The notes beneath the pieces were generated by a model. The model was given only the letters and a program-made list of their open reading frames with translations. It searched no databases and was not told the DNA's origin. Made by a program: the position numbers and the translations under genes. A DNA stretch of 64,000 nucleotides from Phyllobacterium myrsinacearum (lineage in GTDB: Bacteria > Pseudomonadota > Alphaproteobacteria > Rhizobiales > Rhizobiaceae), in the NCBI RefSeq assembly GCF_002980555.1, contig NZ_PVBT01000004.1, positions 248,001 through 312,000 on the forward strand, in the 5' to 3' direction. Shown piece by piece: positions 17,530 through 27,183 of the stretch (its first letter is position 1; each line of letters begins with the position of its first letter).

Positions 17530-18786
17530 ATGGATAGATTACGGATCATCGGGGGAAACAGACTGGAAGGTGCGGTCACGATTTCCGGCGCCAAAAACGC
17601 GGCGCTTCCGCAAATCGCCGCGGCGCTGCTGAGCCCCTATCCGCTGGAACTGACCAATCTGCCTGCTGTCAATGATGTCGAGAACATGCTGGGCGTGGTG
17701 CAGCTTCACGGCGCGCGCATTGACCGGTCACCGCATGCGGCAATCATCGATACAAGCGCTGTCGTGTCGAAAGAAACATCCTATGACACCGTCAGGCGGA
17801 TGCGCGCAACCATATTGGTTCTCGGACCACTGCTTGCCCGCTTCGGGCATGCCAGGGTTTCGCTGCCGGGCGGATGTGCGATTGGTGCGCGGCCGGTCAA
17901 CATGCATGTCAGCGCACTTGCCGCGCTTGGAGCCGATATTGCCATCGAGAACGGCGTCATTGTTGCATCTGCGCAAGGTTCGCTGCGTGGAACCCGTATC
18001 GTTCTCAGTTCTCCATCCGTGGGGGCAACCGAAACGGCCATGATGGCGGCCACCGCAGCAAAAGGTGAAACGGAAATCCTCAATGCGGCACGCGAACCGG
18101 AAGTGGTTGATCTCGCCGCTTGCCTCAATGCGATGGGAGCCCGCATCGAAGGTGCCGGAACACACCGGATCCTTGTGGAAGGTGATACGACCTGGCGCGC
18201 CGCCCGGCACGCTATCATCCCTGACAGGATAGAGGCGGGCACCTACGCAATCGCGGCGGCCATCACCGGCGGCCAGCTTGAGCTGACCCACGCCCGTCTG
18301 GAACATCTCGCTTCGGTTGTACAGGCGCTTGAAGCGGCCGGCGTCAGCGTCTGGCCCAGCGACCGGGGCCTGATTGTATCGCGGGAGGGGCCGCTGAAGG
18401 CCGTTGACATTACCACGGAGCCCTATCCGGGATTCCCGACGGATCTCCAGGCCCAGTTCATGGCATTGACGTGCCGGAGCCAGGGTGCATCGCTGCTGCG
18501 CGAAACCATATTCGAAAACCGCTTCATGCATGTCCCGGAGCTCATGCGTCTGGGAGCAAACATAACATTGCAGGGAACGACTGCGCTGGTGCGCGGCGGG
18601 GAACCGCTGCACGGTGCGCAGGTCATGGCGACGGATTTGCGGGCGTCCGTCTCGCTCGTTCTGGCAGGGCTCGTTTGTGACGGTGAGACGATCATCAACC
18701 GGGTGTATCACCTGGATCGCGGCTACGAGCAGCTGGATCGCAAGCTTCGTCTCTGTGGCGCGGATATCGAGCGGATCAGCTCATGA
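17530..18786 (+). CDS. murA: UDP-N-acetylglucosamine 1-carboxyvinyltransferase (MurA), accessory copy
   Basis: 418 residues, full length for MurA, which transfers enolpyruvate from PEP to UDP-GlcNAc, the first committed step of peptidoglycan synthesis. Lys22-Asn23 (SGAKNAALP), the active-site loop with the catalytic Cys at residue 116 (LPGGCAIGARPVNMH), DRIEAGTYA near 238 and the C-terminal DLRASVSLVLAGL are all present, so it should be active and fosfomycin-sensitive by the Cys criterion. Start at 17530 (MDRLRIIGG); the frame upstream is not MurA. Since bacteria of this group need a housekeeping murA elsewhere, this is probably a second, regulated copy. Confidence 0.92.
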   Translation: MDRLRIIGGNRLEGAVTISGAKNAALPQIAAALLSPYPLELTNLPAVNDVENMLGVVQLHGARIDRSPHAAIIDTSAVVSKETSYDTVRRMRATILVLGPLLARFGHARVSLPGGCAIGARPVNMHVSALAALGADIAIENGVIVASAQGSLRGTRIVLSSPSVGATETAMMAATAAKGETEILNAAREPEVVDLAACLNAMGARIEGAGTHRILVEGDTTWRAARHAIIPDRIEAGTYAIAAAITGGQLELTHARLEHLASVVQALEAAGVSVWPSDRGLIVSREGPLKAVDITTEPYPGFPTDLQAQFMALTCRSQGASLLRETIFENRFMHVPELMRLGANITLQGTTALVRGGEPLHGAQVMATDLRASVSLVLAGLVCDGETIINRVYHLDRGYEQLDRKLRLCGADIERISS

Positions 18787-19664
18787 GTGACGCCATGCAT
18801 GAAAAGCCGTTTTTCCTTGGCGTCGATGGCGGCGGCACGGGCTGCCGCGCCCGCATTGAAGACGGCTTTGGTACGATCCTTGGTCAGGGCCTCTCCGGTC
18901 CCGCGACGACCCGTCTGGGCGTGGACGCAGCCTGGGCTTCCGTCGCCAGCGCCTTTGCCTCGGCAATAGCGGAAGCCGATTTCACGGAGCGGGAAACCGC
19001 ACGCATACATGCCGGTATCGGTCTTGCCGGCATTGGCCGCAAAGGCGCGCTTGAGGCGCTTCGGGCGATCCCTCATCCGTTTGCCAGCATCGCTTTCACG
19101 AGCGATGGCGTTGCGGCCTGTCTGGGGGCTCACTCCGGCGAGGATGGCGCGATTGTCATTGCCGGAACGGGCTCCATCGGCCTCGGTTTTGCCGGGGGGC
19201 GCGATCTGCGGGTTGGCGGTTATGGCTTTCCAATATCCGATGAGGGCAGCGGTGCGGACCTGGGTTTGAAAGCTGTCCAATTCGCTTTGCGGGCATTTGA
19301 TGGCCGCCACGAGCAGAGCGCATTGCTGAGCGAAGTGATGCAGCGGTTCCAGAATGACCCGGTGGAGGTGGTTGCATGGATGGATCGCGCGACGGCGACC
19401 GATTATGCGGTGCTCGCACCCATGGTAATGCGTCATGCGGATCAGGGTGACGTGGTGGGGCGGCGTCTGGTTCAGGGAGCGGCCGAACAGATTGACTCCA
19501 TTGTCCGCGCCTTGATCGAAAAGGGTGCGCCCCGCGTCACGCTTCTCGGCGGGCTGTCGACGCCGCTGGAACCATGGCTTGCTCCGGATATTCGCCGGCG
19601 CCTTAAACCAGCTGATGGCGATGCGGTTTCAGGTGCGATCATTCTCGCGAGAAAATCGCGTTGA
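18783..19664 (+). CDS. BadF/BadG-type ATPase, probable N-acetylglucosamine (amino sugar) kinase
   Basis: 293 residues of the ASKHA fold: phosphate-1 motif LGVDGGGTGCRARI near residue 12, VIAGTGSIGLGF near 125 and a C-terminal adenosine motif (LLGGLSTPLEPWL). The size and motifs match the GlcNAc kinase/glucosamine kinase branch of the BadF family. Overlaps murA by four bases (ATGA), giving a murA-kinase operon. Likely phosphorylates GlcNAc released from imported muropeptides. Confidence 0.85.
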   Translation: MSDAMHEKPFFLGVDGGGTGCRARIEDGFGTILGQGLSGPATTRLGVDAAWASVASAFASAIAEADFTERETARIHAGIGLAGIGRKGALEALRAIPHPFASIAFTSDGVAACLGAHSGEDGAIVIAGTGSIGLGFAGGRDLRVGGYGFPISDEGSGADLGLKAVQFALRAFDGRHEQSALLSEVMQRFQNDPVEVVAWMDRATATDYAVLAPMVMRHADQGDVVGRRLVQGAAEQIDSIVRALIEKGAPRVTLLGGLSTPLEPWLAPDIRRRLKPADGDAVSGAIILARKSR

Positions 19665-19780
19665 GACTTCAGACAACCATTGCCCATCATTGTTATCGGT
19701 AAGCGCCGCCTAGTCACGGCCGGGCGCTCGCAGAAGGCGGATGCCTGCAAGTTTCCGCCAATGGGCAAGCGCGCTTGATT

Positions 19781-19829
19781 AGGAATATATAATTCCAAAC
19801 TTATGTTGACAATAGGAATAATAAATCAT
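19781..19829. promoter_or_regulatory. Candidate MurR operator pair and murQ promoter
   Basis: Within the 323-base gap between the kinase and murQ genes. AGGAATATATAATTCC at 19781-19796 has perfect 5-base arms (GGAAT/ATTCC). A -35-like TTGACA lies at 19806-19811, and AGGAATAATAAATCAT at 19814-19829 begins 33 bases after the first box. Box 1 agrees with the inverse of the murA box 1 at 14 of 16 positions. The remainder of the gap shows only a weak AGCGCC/GGCGCT hairpin near 19700 without a T-run. Confidence 0.62.
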
Positions 19830-19987
19830 AAAAAGTTAATATAAAAAGAAGGGGAACTGTAGCAGCAGGGAGCGAGCAGCCGCATTCCGGATGCGGAATA
19901 GACAATTCATGCAATGCGCGGACGATGCCATCTCATGGCCCTTCGCGGTATCGCATTTTCATAAAACAGTTCCCCGAAAGTTGGCCA

Positions 19988-20911
19988 ATGACTGAGCAGA
20001 CGTTGATATCCGAGTTGGAAAAACTGGTCTCCGAGGGCCGAAATCCGCAGACAATGCAGATCGATCTTCTGCCAACGGCTGATATTTTGCAGAAGATCAA
20101 TGATGAAGACAAAGGCGTGCCATCGGCTGTCGAGAAAGTCATTCCCCATATCGCCGCGGCGGTTGACCGGGTCGTCACTGCCTTTCAGGCCGGGGGGAGA
20201 CTGATCTATATGGGCGCGGGAACCAGCGGCCGTTTGGGAGTTCTGGATGCTTCCGAATGCCCGCCGACATTCGGTGTGCCCGAAGGCCTGGTTGTCGGGC
20301 TGATCGCCGGCGGGCCCGAAGCGATGGTCAGGGCCATAGAGGGCGCCGAAGACGATCCGCACAAGGGTGAACAAGCGCTGCGGGACATCGGCCTGACGGC
20401 GCAGGATGTGGTTGTCGGTATCGCCGTCAGCGGACGCACGCCCTATGTGATCGGCGGATTGAACTATGCCAAACAGCTGGGGGCTGCGACCATTGCCTTG
20501 TCCTGCAACCCGGATTCAATTATTGCCGGAATTGCCGATATCGCAATTTCTCCTGTCGTCGGCCCGGAGGTTCTGACCGGATCGACCCGATTGAAATCCG
20601 GCACCGCGCAGAAGCTCATTCTCAACATGCTGACGACGGCCAGCATGATAAGGATCGGCAAGAGCTATCAGAATCTCATGGTAGACGTTCATGCAAGCAA
20701 CAAAAAACTCGTGGCCAGGGCGTCCCGGATTGTCATGCAGGCAACCGGTTGTAGCACGGGGCAGGCGCGCCAGGCTCTCGATCAGACAGACAATGATGTG
20801 AAACTGGCGATATTGATGGTCAAAACGGGAATGGACGTGGAAAAAGCGCGGGTGGCGCTAAAAGATGCAGGAGGTTTTCTGCGAAAAGCGATAAATGCAA
20901 AGCCGGTGTAG
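19988..20911 (+). CDS. murQ: N-acetylmuramic acid 6-phosphate etherase (MurQ)
   Basis: 307 residues, usual MurQ length. Splits MurNAc-6-phosphate into GlcNAc-6-phosphate and D-lactate. Clear signatures: [20 protein letters not shown] near residue 75, [16 protein letters not shown] near 105, [15 protein letters not shown] near 140, [14 protein letters not shown], and [20 protein letters not shown] near 200. Start ATG at 19988; upstream residues in the open frame do not belong to the family. It is preceded by its own promoter and MurR-like boxes and followed 81 bases later by the ABC receptor gene. Confidence 0.96.
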   Translation: MTEQTLISELEKLVSEGRNPQTMQIDLLPTADILQKINDEDKGVPSAVEKVIPHIAAAVDRVVTAFQAGGRLIYMGAGTSGRLGVLDASECPPTFGVPEGLVVGLIAGGPEAMVRAIEGAEDDPHKGEQALRDIGLTAQDVVVGIAVSGRTPYVIGGLNYAKQLGAATIALSCNPDSIIAGIADIAISPVVGPEVLTGSTRLKSGTAQKLILNMLTTASMIRIGKSYQNLMVDVHASNKKLVARASRIVMQATGCSTGQARQALDQTDNDVKLAILMVKTGMDVEKARVALKDAGGFLRKAINAKPV

Positions 20912-20992
20912 GACTATGCCGGTTCCGCCGGAAGTAAAACGAATCAAGCGTCCATAAGGCCGCTCAAAATAGCTCCAGAGGGAAAAAGAAAA

Positions 20993-22516
20993 ATGAAAAG
21001 GCGTTCAACAGCGAAACTGGTTTCTTGTCTTGCAATAGCTGCAGCCCTTGGCGCGGCGATGGTTGGTTCGCCAGCAAGCGCGGCAACGCTGCGCATGGCC
21101 TGGTCGCAGGACGCGACGGGGCTCGATCCGCACAAGCAGACAGCTTTCTCCTCCATAAGGCTGCTTGAGCTCATTTATGAGCCGCTCGTACGCCTGGATG
21201 CCAATCTGCAGATTGTTCCGGCTGTTGCCGATTCCTGGCAATTTTCGTCCAATGGTACGGAATTGACCTTCAAGCTCAATCCGAATGCAAAATTCCAGAA
21301 CGGCGAGCCAGTCACCTCGGCGGATGTGAAGGCGTCATTTGAGCGTATACTCAATGAGGCGACCGGAGCGGTGGCGCGGGCCAACTTCTTGTCGATTGCC
21401 AGTATCGATGCTGTCGATCCTCACACGGTGGTCTTTCATCTTTCTCAGCCTGACGTGCCAATTCTGACGGCGATGACAAATCTGAATGCGGCCATCGTTT
21501 CCGCAGGCGAGATTGCAAAAGGGGCGATCAACACGACGCCGGTTGGCTCCGGGCCCTTCAAGCTTGAGAAGTGGGACCCGAATTCCCGCGAGATACTGGT
21601 TGCCAACAAAATGTGGGCGGGAGGCGCAACCGGTATCGAGGGCATCAACATCAGTGTTCTTCCCGATGAGACAGCGATCCTGGCAGCCATGCGCACCGGC
21701 CAGATCGATTTTGCGCTGCTGAATGATCCATTGATCGCAACGCTCATACCGCGCGAGGATCGCCTTGTTCTCAATCGTGCGCCGGTTCTTGCCTATCACG
21801 TGCTGCAGCTTAATCCGTCGCGCAAGCCAATGACCGAACTTGCGGTGCGGCAGGCCATTTCCTGTGCCATCGATCGGAAGGAAGTTCTCGATACTGCTTC
21901 GCTGGGGGAAGGCAAGGTGACAGGCCCGATAACAACACCATCCTTTGCAACCGATCCCAATAGTCTGTTCTGTTACAAGCGGGATGTCGAGAAAGCCAAG
22001 AAACTCATGGCCGACGCAGGATATGCGAAGGGATTCTCGGCTACGGTCATCGCGGCAACCGGCGAACCGCCAACGGCCGCCGCAGAAGCGCAGATCATTC
22101 AGTCGCAGTTGGCCGAAATCGGCGTCAAACTCGATATCAAGGTCATGGAATTGAATGTCTATGTCGATACATGGCTGAAAGGTGATTTCGACATGGCTGT
22201 TGCCCTGAATGGCGGCAGTGCTGATCCCTATTCGATGTACAGCCGCTACTGGACCAAGACTGGAAACCTGCAGAAGGTCGCAAATTACATCGACGATACC
22301 CTGGATGGCCTCATGCAGAAGGGCCGCGCCGAGACCGATCCCGCAGCGCGCAAGGTCATTTTCAGTGATTTCGAAAAACATCTGGCGGAGATGTCTCCGT
22401 GGATCTGGCTCTATACCTCCTACAGCTATACGGCACAGCAGAAGAGTGTCCAGGGCTTCACTGGAACGCCCATCGGTTCGCTTTTCGGCCTCAGCAAGGT
22501 GACCGTTCAGCAATAG
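20993..22516 (+). CDS. Peptide-type ABC substrate-binding protein of the peptidoglycan island
   Basis: 507-residue family 5 receptor with a Sec signal peptide (KRRSTAKLVSCLAIAAALGA, cleavage near ASA-AT at about 30). Mature start ATLRMAWSQDATGLDPHK is typical. Internal FKLNPNAKFQNGEPVTSADV is the family 5 signature. Because it is followed directly by permeases, ATPase, a serine hydrolase and AnmK, the ligand is likely an anhydro-muropeptide or its peptide-free sugar, by analogy with muropeptide-importing family 5 systems in Rhizobiales; this is inference. Confidence 0.93.
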   Translation: MKRRSTAKLVSCLAIAAALGAAMVGSPASAATLRMAWSQDATGLDPHKQTAFSSIRLLELIYEPLVRLDANLQIVPAVADSWQFSSNGTELTFKLNPNAKFQNGEPVTSADVKASFERILNEATGAVARANFLSIASIDAVDPHTVVFHLSQPDVPILTAMTNLNAAIVSAGEIAKGAINTTPVGSGPFKLEKWDPNSREILVANKMWAGGATGIEGINISVLPDETAILAAMRTGQIDFALLNDPLIATLIPREDRLVLNRAPVLAYHVLQLNPSRKPMTELAVRQAISCAIDRKEVLDTASLGEGKVTGPITTPSFATDPNSLFCYKRDVEKAKKLMADAGYAKGFSATVIAATGEPPTAAAEAQIIQSQLAEIGVKLDIKVMELNVYVDTWLKGDFDMAVALNGGSADPYSMYSRYWTKTGNLQKVANYIDDTLDGLMQKGRAETDPAARKVIFSDFEKHLAEMSPWIWLYTSYSYTAQQKSVQGFTGTPIGSLFGLSKVTVQQ

Positions 22517-22561
22517 CTGGGCCGGGATCGCCGATCACTTCTTACCCGGAGACGTTTCTGG

Positions 22562-23521
22562 ATGGGTTATCTTACACGGCGTCTGGTGACGTTTCCGCTG
22601 GTTTTGATCGGCGTCTCAATACTTGTGTTCGTTGCGATCCGTCTCGTTCCCGGCGACTCCATCACGGCAATGCTGGGTACGGAGGCCGGGTTACTGACAC
22701 CGCAGCAGCGTGTGGCGTTGACGGCCTATTTCGGCCTCGACCAGAACTGGCTCGTTCAATACTGGCACTGGCTGCTCGGGCTTTTCCGCGGCGATCTGGG
22801 TATCTCGGTCGCCTACGGAAAACCGGTTCTCGACGTGATACTGGATCGCTTTCCCCTGACTTTGGAGCTGGCTTTTCTTTCCATGATCATCGCGCTTGCG
22901 GTTGGTCTTCCGGCAGGAGTGTTCGCAGCAACCCACAATGGCAGACCATCCGATCTGGCAGTGCGCATCTTTGCCATGATCGGCCAGTCCACACCGAGCT
23001 TCGTTGTTGGCCTTCTGATTATCTACGTGCTGTCCGTCGGCTTCGGCGCGCTGCCGACAATGGGGGAGTTTTCGCCCTTCTGGCAGGACCCGCTGCGTAA
23101 CCTCAGCCAGTTGATCTTTCCGGCCATCACGCTTGGATTGGCATTTGCCGCTTCCGTCACCCGCATATCCCGCTCGGCCATGCTCGATGTTCTGAGCGAT
23201 GATTATGTGAGGACCGCACGCAGCAAGGGTGCGCCGGCGCGCAGTGTCATCTGGCGGCACGCGCTGCCGAACGCGCTCATCCCGGTCGTCACCCTCAGCG
23301 GTATGGAATTCGGTTATCTGCTGGGCGGCGCCGTTCTGGTCGAGAAGATTTATGCGCTGCCAGGATTGGGACGCGTGGTTCTCGACGCGATATTGCAGCG
23401 GGATTATGCCCTGCTGCAGGGAAGCGTGCTGTTCATTGCCTTCAACTTCATGGTCGTCAATCTTCTGGTCGACCTTGCCTATTCGGCGCTCGATCCCCGT
23501 ATTCGTTTGGGAGAACGGTAA
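22562..23521 (+). CDS. ABC permease, DppB-like (peptidoglycan island)
   Basis: 319-residue pore subunit: GYLTRRLVTFPLVLIGVSIL first helix, DQNWLVQYWHWLLGLFRGDLG periplasmic motif near residue 60, EAA loop DDYVRTARSKGAPARSVIWR near 215, and a conserved C-terminal DLAYSALDPRIR. Ribosome-binding site GGAGA. Last base of the stop is shared with the ATG of the next permease, so the two are coupled. Confidence 0.94.
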   Translation: MGYLTRRLVTFPLVLIGVSILVFVAIRLVPGDSITAMLGTEAGLLTPQQRVALTAYFGLDQNWLVQYWHWLLGLFRGDLGISVAYGKPVLDVILDRFPLTLELAFLSMIIALAVGLPAGVFAATHNGRPSDLAVRIFAMIGQSTPSFVVGLLIIYVLSVGFGALPTMGEFSPFWQDPLRNLSQLIFPAITLGLAFAASVTRISRSAMLDVLSDDYVRTARSKGAPARSVIWRHALPNALIPVVTLSGMEFGYLLGGAVLVEKIYALPGLGRVVLDAILQRDYALLQGSVLFIAFNFMVVNLLVDLAYSALDPRIRLGER

Positions 23522-24360
23522 TGCGCATTCTCCGCGCCATCTTTGGACACACAAGCGGCAGAATAGGCGGGATCATCGTCATGCTCTACCTCGTGATCGC
23601 CTTGCTCGGCCTCATGGGCTTCACACCGCATGACCCCTTGATGCAGAACCGCCTGGACCGTCTGCACTCTCCCACTATCACCTATTGGATGGGCACCGAC
23701 CTGTTTGGCCGGGATGTCGCCAGCCGTCTCATGCGCGGGGTGGGGCAGTCCTTTACCGTCGCCTTCCTGTCGGTTGCCTTTGCATCGCTCGCGGGAACTG
23801 TCCTTGGCCTGGCCGCGGCATGGTTCGGCCATCGGATGGACGGCATCATCATGCGCCTGATGGATGTGTTGCTGGCATTTCCAGCCATTCTTCTCGCCCT
23901 TTTGGTCGTGGCCATTGTCGGACCGGGAACCTGGACCAGTATTGTGGCGATCGGGATTGTCTACACGCCCATATTCACCCGTGTCGTGCGCGGCCCAGCC
24001 CTGTCGCTGAAGGCGCGTGATTTCGTTGACGCGGCGCGCACCTTCGGCAGCAGTCGCACATATATCCTGACGCGGCATCTCCTGCTCAATCTGGTGGCGC
24101 CGCTGACGGTTCAGATCACCCTGGCGCTGGCATGGGCTCTCCTGACGGAAGCGGGACTGAGTTTCCTTGGGCTCGGCACCCAGCCGCCCGCATCGTCGCT
24201 CGGTCTGATGCTCAGCGATAGCCGCAATCTGATGGAGACAGCCCCATGGCTGCTGATCTTCCCCGGCCTTGCAATCATGGTGAGCATCCTTGGTTTCAAC
24301 CTGCTCGGTGATGCGCTGCGCGATATCCTTGATCCGAGAATGCGGAGGTCAAACCCATGA
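23521..24360 (+). CDS. ABC permease, DppC-like (peptidoglycan island)
   Basis: 279-residue second pore subunit with a short N-terminal cytoplasmic tail. MGTDLFGRDVASRLMRGV near residue 57 and the EAA region KARDFVDAARTFGSSRTYIL near 165 are the family marks. It overlaps both neighbours (one base with DppB-like, four with the ATPase), so it is part of a tightly coupled unit. Slightly shorter than usual DppC but nothing essential is missing. Confidence 0.94.
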   Translation: MRILRAIFGHTSGRIGGIIVMLYLVIALLGLMGFTPHDPLMQNRLDRLHSPTITYWMGTDLFGRDVASRLMRGVGQSFTVAFLSVAFASLAGTVLGLAAAWFGHRMDGIIMRLMDVLLAFPAILLALLVVAIVGPGTWTSIVAIGIVYTPIFTRVVRGPALSLKARDFVDAARTFGSSRTYILTRHLLLNLVAPLTVQITLALAWALLTEAGLSFLGLGTQPPASSLGLMLSDSRNLMETAPWLLIFPGLAIMVSILGFNLLGDALRDILDPRMRRSNP

Positions 24361-26132
24361 GCCCGTTCCTCTCTGTCCGTGATCTGCGCGTCGGCTTCGG
24401 CCGCGACCCTGAAATCAATCCGGTTGTGCGCGGCGTAAGCTTTGATGTGGCCGCCGGCGAAACACTGGCCATCGTCGGCGAGAGCGGTTCCGGAAAGTCA
24501 GTCACGGTGCTGTCGATCAATCGTCTCGTTGATTTCGGCGGAGGCCGCATCGTCTCCGGTTCCATAAAGCTGACACGGGCGGACAACAGTATTTTGGACC
24601 TGACAGCCGCGACGGAACTGCAGCTGACAAAAGTGCGCGGCGCTGAAATCGGCATGATTTTTCAGGAACCGATGACATCGCTCAACCCCGTGCTTTCCAT
24701 AGGCTCTCAGATTGAAGAGTCCTTTCGTCTCCATCGGGGCTTAACCGGAAAGCAGGCGCATGCGGCGGCAAAGGATGCGCTCGATCGCGTGCGGATTCCC
24801 GACGCTTTGCGACGCTTGAACTATTATCCGAACCAGCTGTCCGGTGGCATGCTCCAGCGCGTGATGATAGCAACGGCTTTGGCATGCAACTCCCGTCTGC
24901 TGATTGCCGATGAGCCCACGACGGCGTTGGATGTCACCGTGCAGGCACAGATCATGGCGCTTCTTGCAGAATTGAAGCGGGAAACCGGGATGTCGATGAT
25001 CTTCATCACGCATGACATTGGTCTGGTCGCGGGAATTGCTGACAGGGTCATGGTGATGCAGAACGGGCTGGCAGTGGAACAAGGGGAGTTGAACCAGATA
25101 CTCGATCGCCCGCAACATCCCTATACGCAACATCTCCTGCACGCCGTCCCGCATTTCGCCAGCGGGCAGGCAGCGCGTACCGACGGCAAGCGCAGCAGTG
25201 AGGCGGCGCCGGCCGTCCCAGCCCTCAGGGTTGACGGTCTTACGGTGCGGTTTCCGGTTACGTCGGGTATTTTTCGCCGCCCAGCCGGTGCGGTTCACGC
25301 GGTAGAGGGTGTGGATTTTGATCTGATGCCTGGGGAAACGCTGGCAATCGTTGGTGAAAGCGGTTCGGGGAAATCAACGACGGCGCGCGCCATTCTGGGC
25401 CTGACAAAGTCCACGCGCGGAACGTTTTCTGCCATCACGCAGGAAACCTCCGCGCGGCGAAGCCAGCGGCCGGTGCAGATGGTTTTCCAGAATCCCTATG
25501 CCTCGCTCAATCCGCGGCTCTCCGTTGAGAGCATTCTTGCGGAACCGGTGATCGCCGCAGGCGGGCGGCTCGATGGCCGGACGCGCGAAAGAATGTCCAT
25601 GCTGATCGAACGTGTCGGCCTGCCGATCAACAGTCTTGACCGCTATCCGCATGAATTCTCCGGCGGTCAACGCCAGCGATTGTGCATTGCCCGGGCGCTG
25701 ATGCTGAATCCAGCCGTTGTGGTCCTCGATGAAGCTGTTTCGGCGTTGGACGTGTCTGTGCAGGCCAAGGTCCTGGAACTGCTGGTGGACCTGCAGCGGG
25801 AGTTCAACTTGGCCTATCTGTTCATCTCGCATGATATGGCCGTTGTCGAGCGTATCGCCCACCGGATTGCCGTGATGTATGCCGGACAGATTGTTGAAAT
25901 CGGCCGCGCCGCCGCGGTGCTGGCAAATCCGCAGCATTCCTACACACAAAGGCTCATTGCCGCCGTTCCGACGGTCAGCCGCCGCAAGGAGCACTTTGAA
26001 CTGGATACGCGGCAGGTTCCGTCCCTGGTGCGCCGGTTGGGTTTTGAACCCGGCCCGGCCGACTGGACACATTTTGGTGCCGATCACAAGGCACGTGCCG
26101 AAGCTCCAACACATTTGCAAACGGCGGGATAG
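24357..26132 (+). CDS. ABC transporter fused double ATPase (DppD-DppF type)
   Basis: 591 residues containing two complete nucleotide-binding domains. Domain 1 (about 5-255): [39 protein letters not shown]. Domain 2 (about 285-540): [39 protein letters not shown]. In domain 2 the usual Pro after DE is Ala (DEAVSALD), a mild change seen in some fused ATPases. Same architecture as YejF and GsiA. Supplies ATP hydrolysis for the island's importer. Confidence 0.94.
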   Translation: MSPFLSVRDLRVGFGRDPEINPVVRGVSFDVAAGETLAIVGESGSGKSVTVLSINRLVDFGGGRIVSGSIKLTRADNSILDLTAATELQLTKVRGAEIGMIFQEPMTSLNPVLSIGSQIEESFRLHRGLTGKQAHAAAKDALDRVRIPDALRRLNYYPNQLSGGMLQRVMIATALACNSRLLIADEPTTALDVTVQAQIMALLAELKRETGMSMIFITHDIGLVAGIADRVMVMQNGLAVEQGELNQILDRPQHPYTQHLLHAVPHFASGQAARTDGKRSSEAAPAVPALRVDGLTVRFPVTSGIFRRPAGAVHAVEGVDFDLMPGETLAIVGESGSGKSTTARAILGLTKSTRGTFSAITQETSARRSQRPVQMVFQNPYASLNPRLSVESILAEPVIAAGGRLDGRTRERMSMLIERVGLPINSLDRYPHEFSGGQRQRLCIARALMLNPAVVVLDEAVSALDVSVQAKVLELLVDLQREFNLAYLFISHDMAVVERIAHRIAVMYAGQIVEIGRAAAVLANPQHSYTQRLIAAVPTVSRRKEHFELDTRQVPSLVRRLGFEPGPADWTHFGADHKARAEAPTHLQTAG

Positions 26133-26135
26133 ATC

Positions 26136-27173
26136 ATGCCTGTATCCGATCGCACCCAACAATTCGCCAATACCGCGCTTTCGCAATTGTTCAATCGCGC
26201 GTTTGCACCGCTCGCCAATGCCGTGGCAGCCGGCCGCATTCCGGGGGGCGTGTTCGGCATCGTTGATCGGGACCAGCGCCGGATTATCCAGGCGATTGGC
26301 TCAGCTCAACGCATTCCGAATATCAGACCGATGCGGGTCGACACATGGTTCGACCTTGCATCGCTGACCAAGGTCATCTTTACGACGCCGCGTATCCTTG
26401 CTTTGGCGGAAGCGGGTATCATTGACCTCGACGCACCGCTCATTTCCGTATTGCCGGATCTGCGCCAGTATGATGCGAACGCCTGGGAGCGAAAAATCAC
26501 ATTCCGGCAATGTCTCGGGCATCAGACGCCGTTACCGGCTGTTGCCCCCATCTATACCTATGGCCGCGATCCGGACTTGCTGCGCAGTTTCATCCTGCAG
26601 CGCGAATGGCCGGCCGGGGAACCGGTCTACTCCGATATCAACTTTATTCTTCTGGGCTTTGTACTGGAGCGCCTGTCCAAACGCTCCATCCGTGACATGG
26701 ATCCAGGGCCAGGCTTTGCATTCTCTGCTGCCCCTGATGCTGCGGCGGCCACCGAGGATTGTACCTGGCGGCACCGGGTGCTCTCGGGCGAGGTGCATGA
26801 CGACAATTGTGCCGCCTTGCAGGGGGCTGGTCATGCCGGACTGTTCGGAACGGCCCATTCCGTCCTGGATTTCGCGCAAGGTCTGCTGGATGGAACCGGA
26901 GCATCCGAGGGTGCGATTGCGCTTATGAAAGAACCTCTGTCCGCCAAACGCACGCATGGGTGGGAGCGGCCGTATGAGGACTGGTCTGGTGGTGGATTGT
27001 GTTCTGCAGATACAATCGGTCATACGGGCTTCACCGGCACCGGCCTGTGGATTGATTTCGACAAGGGCAGGGCATGGACACTGCTCACCAACCGCATTCA
27101 TCCGACGCGCCATTTCGACAGTGGAATAGCCTTGCTTCGGCAAGAAGTCGGCAATCTCGTCAACGGATCGTAG
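26136..27173 (+). CDS. Beta-lactamase-fold serine hydrolase without signal peptide
   Basis: 345 residues of the class C beta-lactamase/AmpH/esterase family. Catalytic motifs: SLTK with Ser76 and Lys79, YSD at 165-167 (in place of YxN) and HTG near residue 297 (GHTGFTGTG). There is no N-terminal hydrophobic signal, so the enzyme is predicted to be cytoplasmic, unlike true beta-lactamases and PBPs. It lies between the ABC ATPase (3 bases) and AnmK (10 bases), so it may trim or cleave the stem peptide or an ester on imported muropeptides. An esterase role cannot be excluded. Confidence 0.87.
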   Translation: MPVSDRTQQFANTALSQLFNRAFAPLANAVAAGRIPGGVFGIVDRDQRRIIQAIGSAQRIPNIRPMRVDTWFDLASLTKVIFTTPRILALAEAGIIDLDAPLISVLPDLRQYDANAWERKITFRQCLGHQTPLPAVAPIYTYGRDPDLLRSFILQREWPAGEPVYSDINFILLGFVLERLSKRSIRDMDPGPGFAFSAAPDAAAATEDCTWRHRVLSGEVHDDNCAALQGAGHAGLFGTAHSVLDFAQGLLDGTGASEGAIALMKEPLSAKRTHGWERPYEDWSGGGLCSADTIGHTGFTGTGLWIDFDKGRAWTLLTNRIHPTRHFDSGIALLRQEVGNLVNGS

Positions 27174-27183
27174 GAATTCAACC

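Noticed and set aside
17728-18711. 327-codon minus-strand frame
   Set aside because: Antisense shadow of murA; no family motif.
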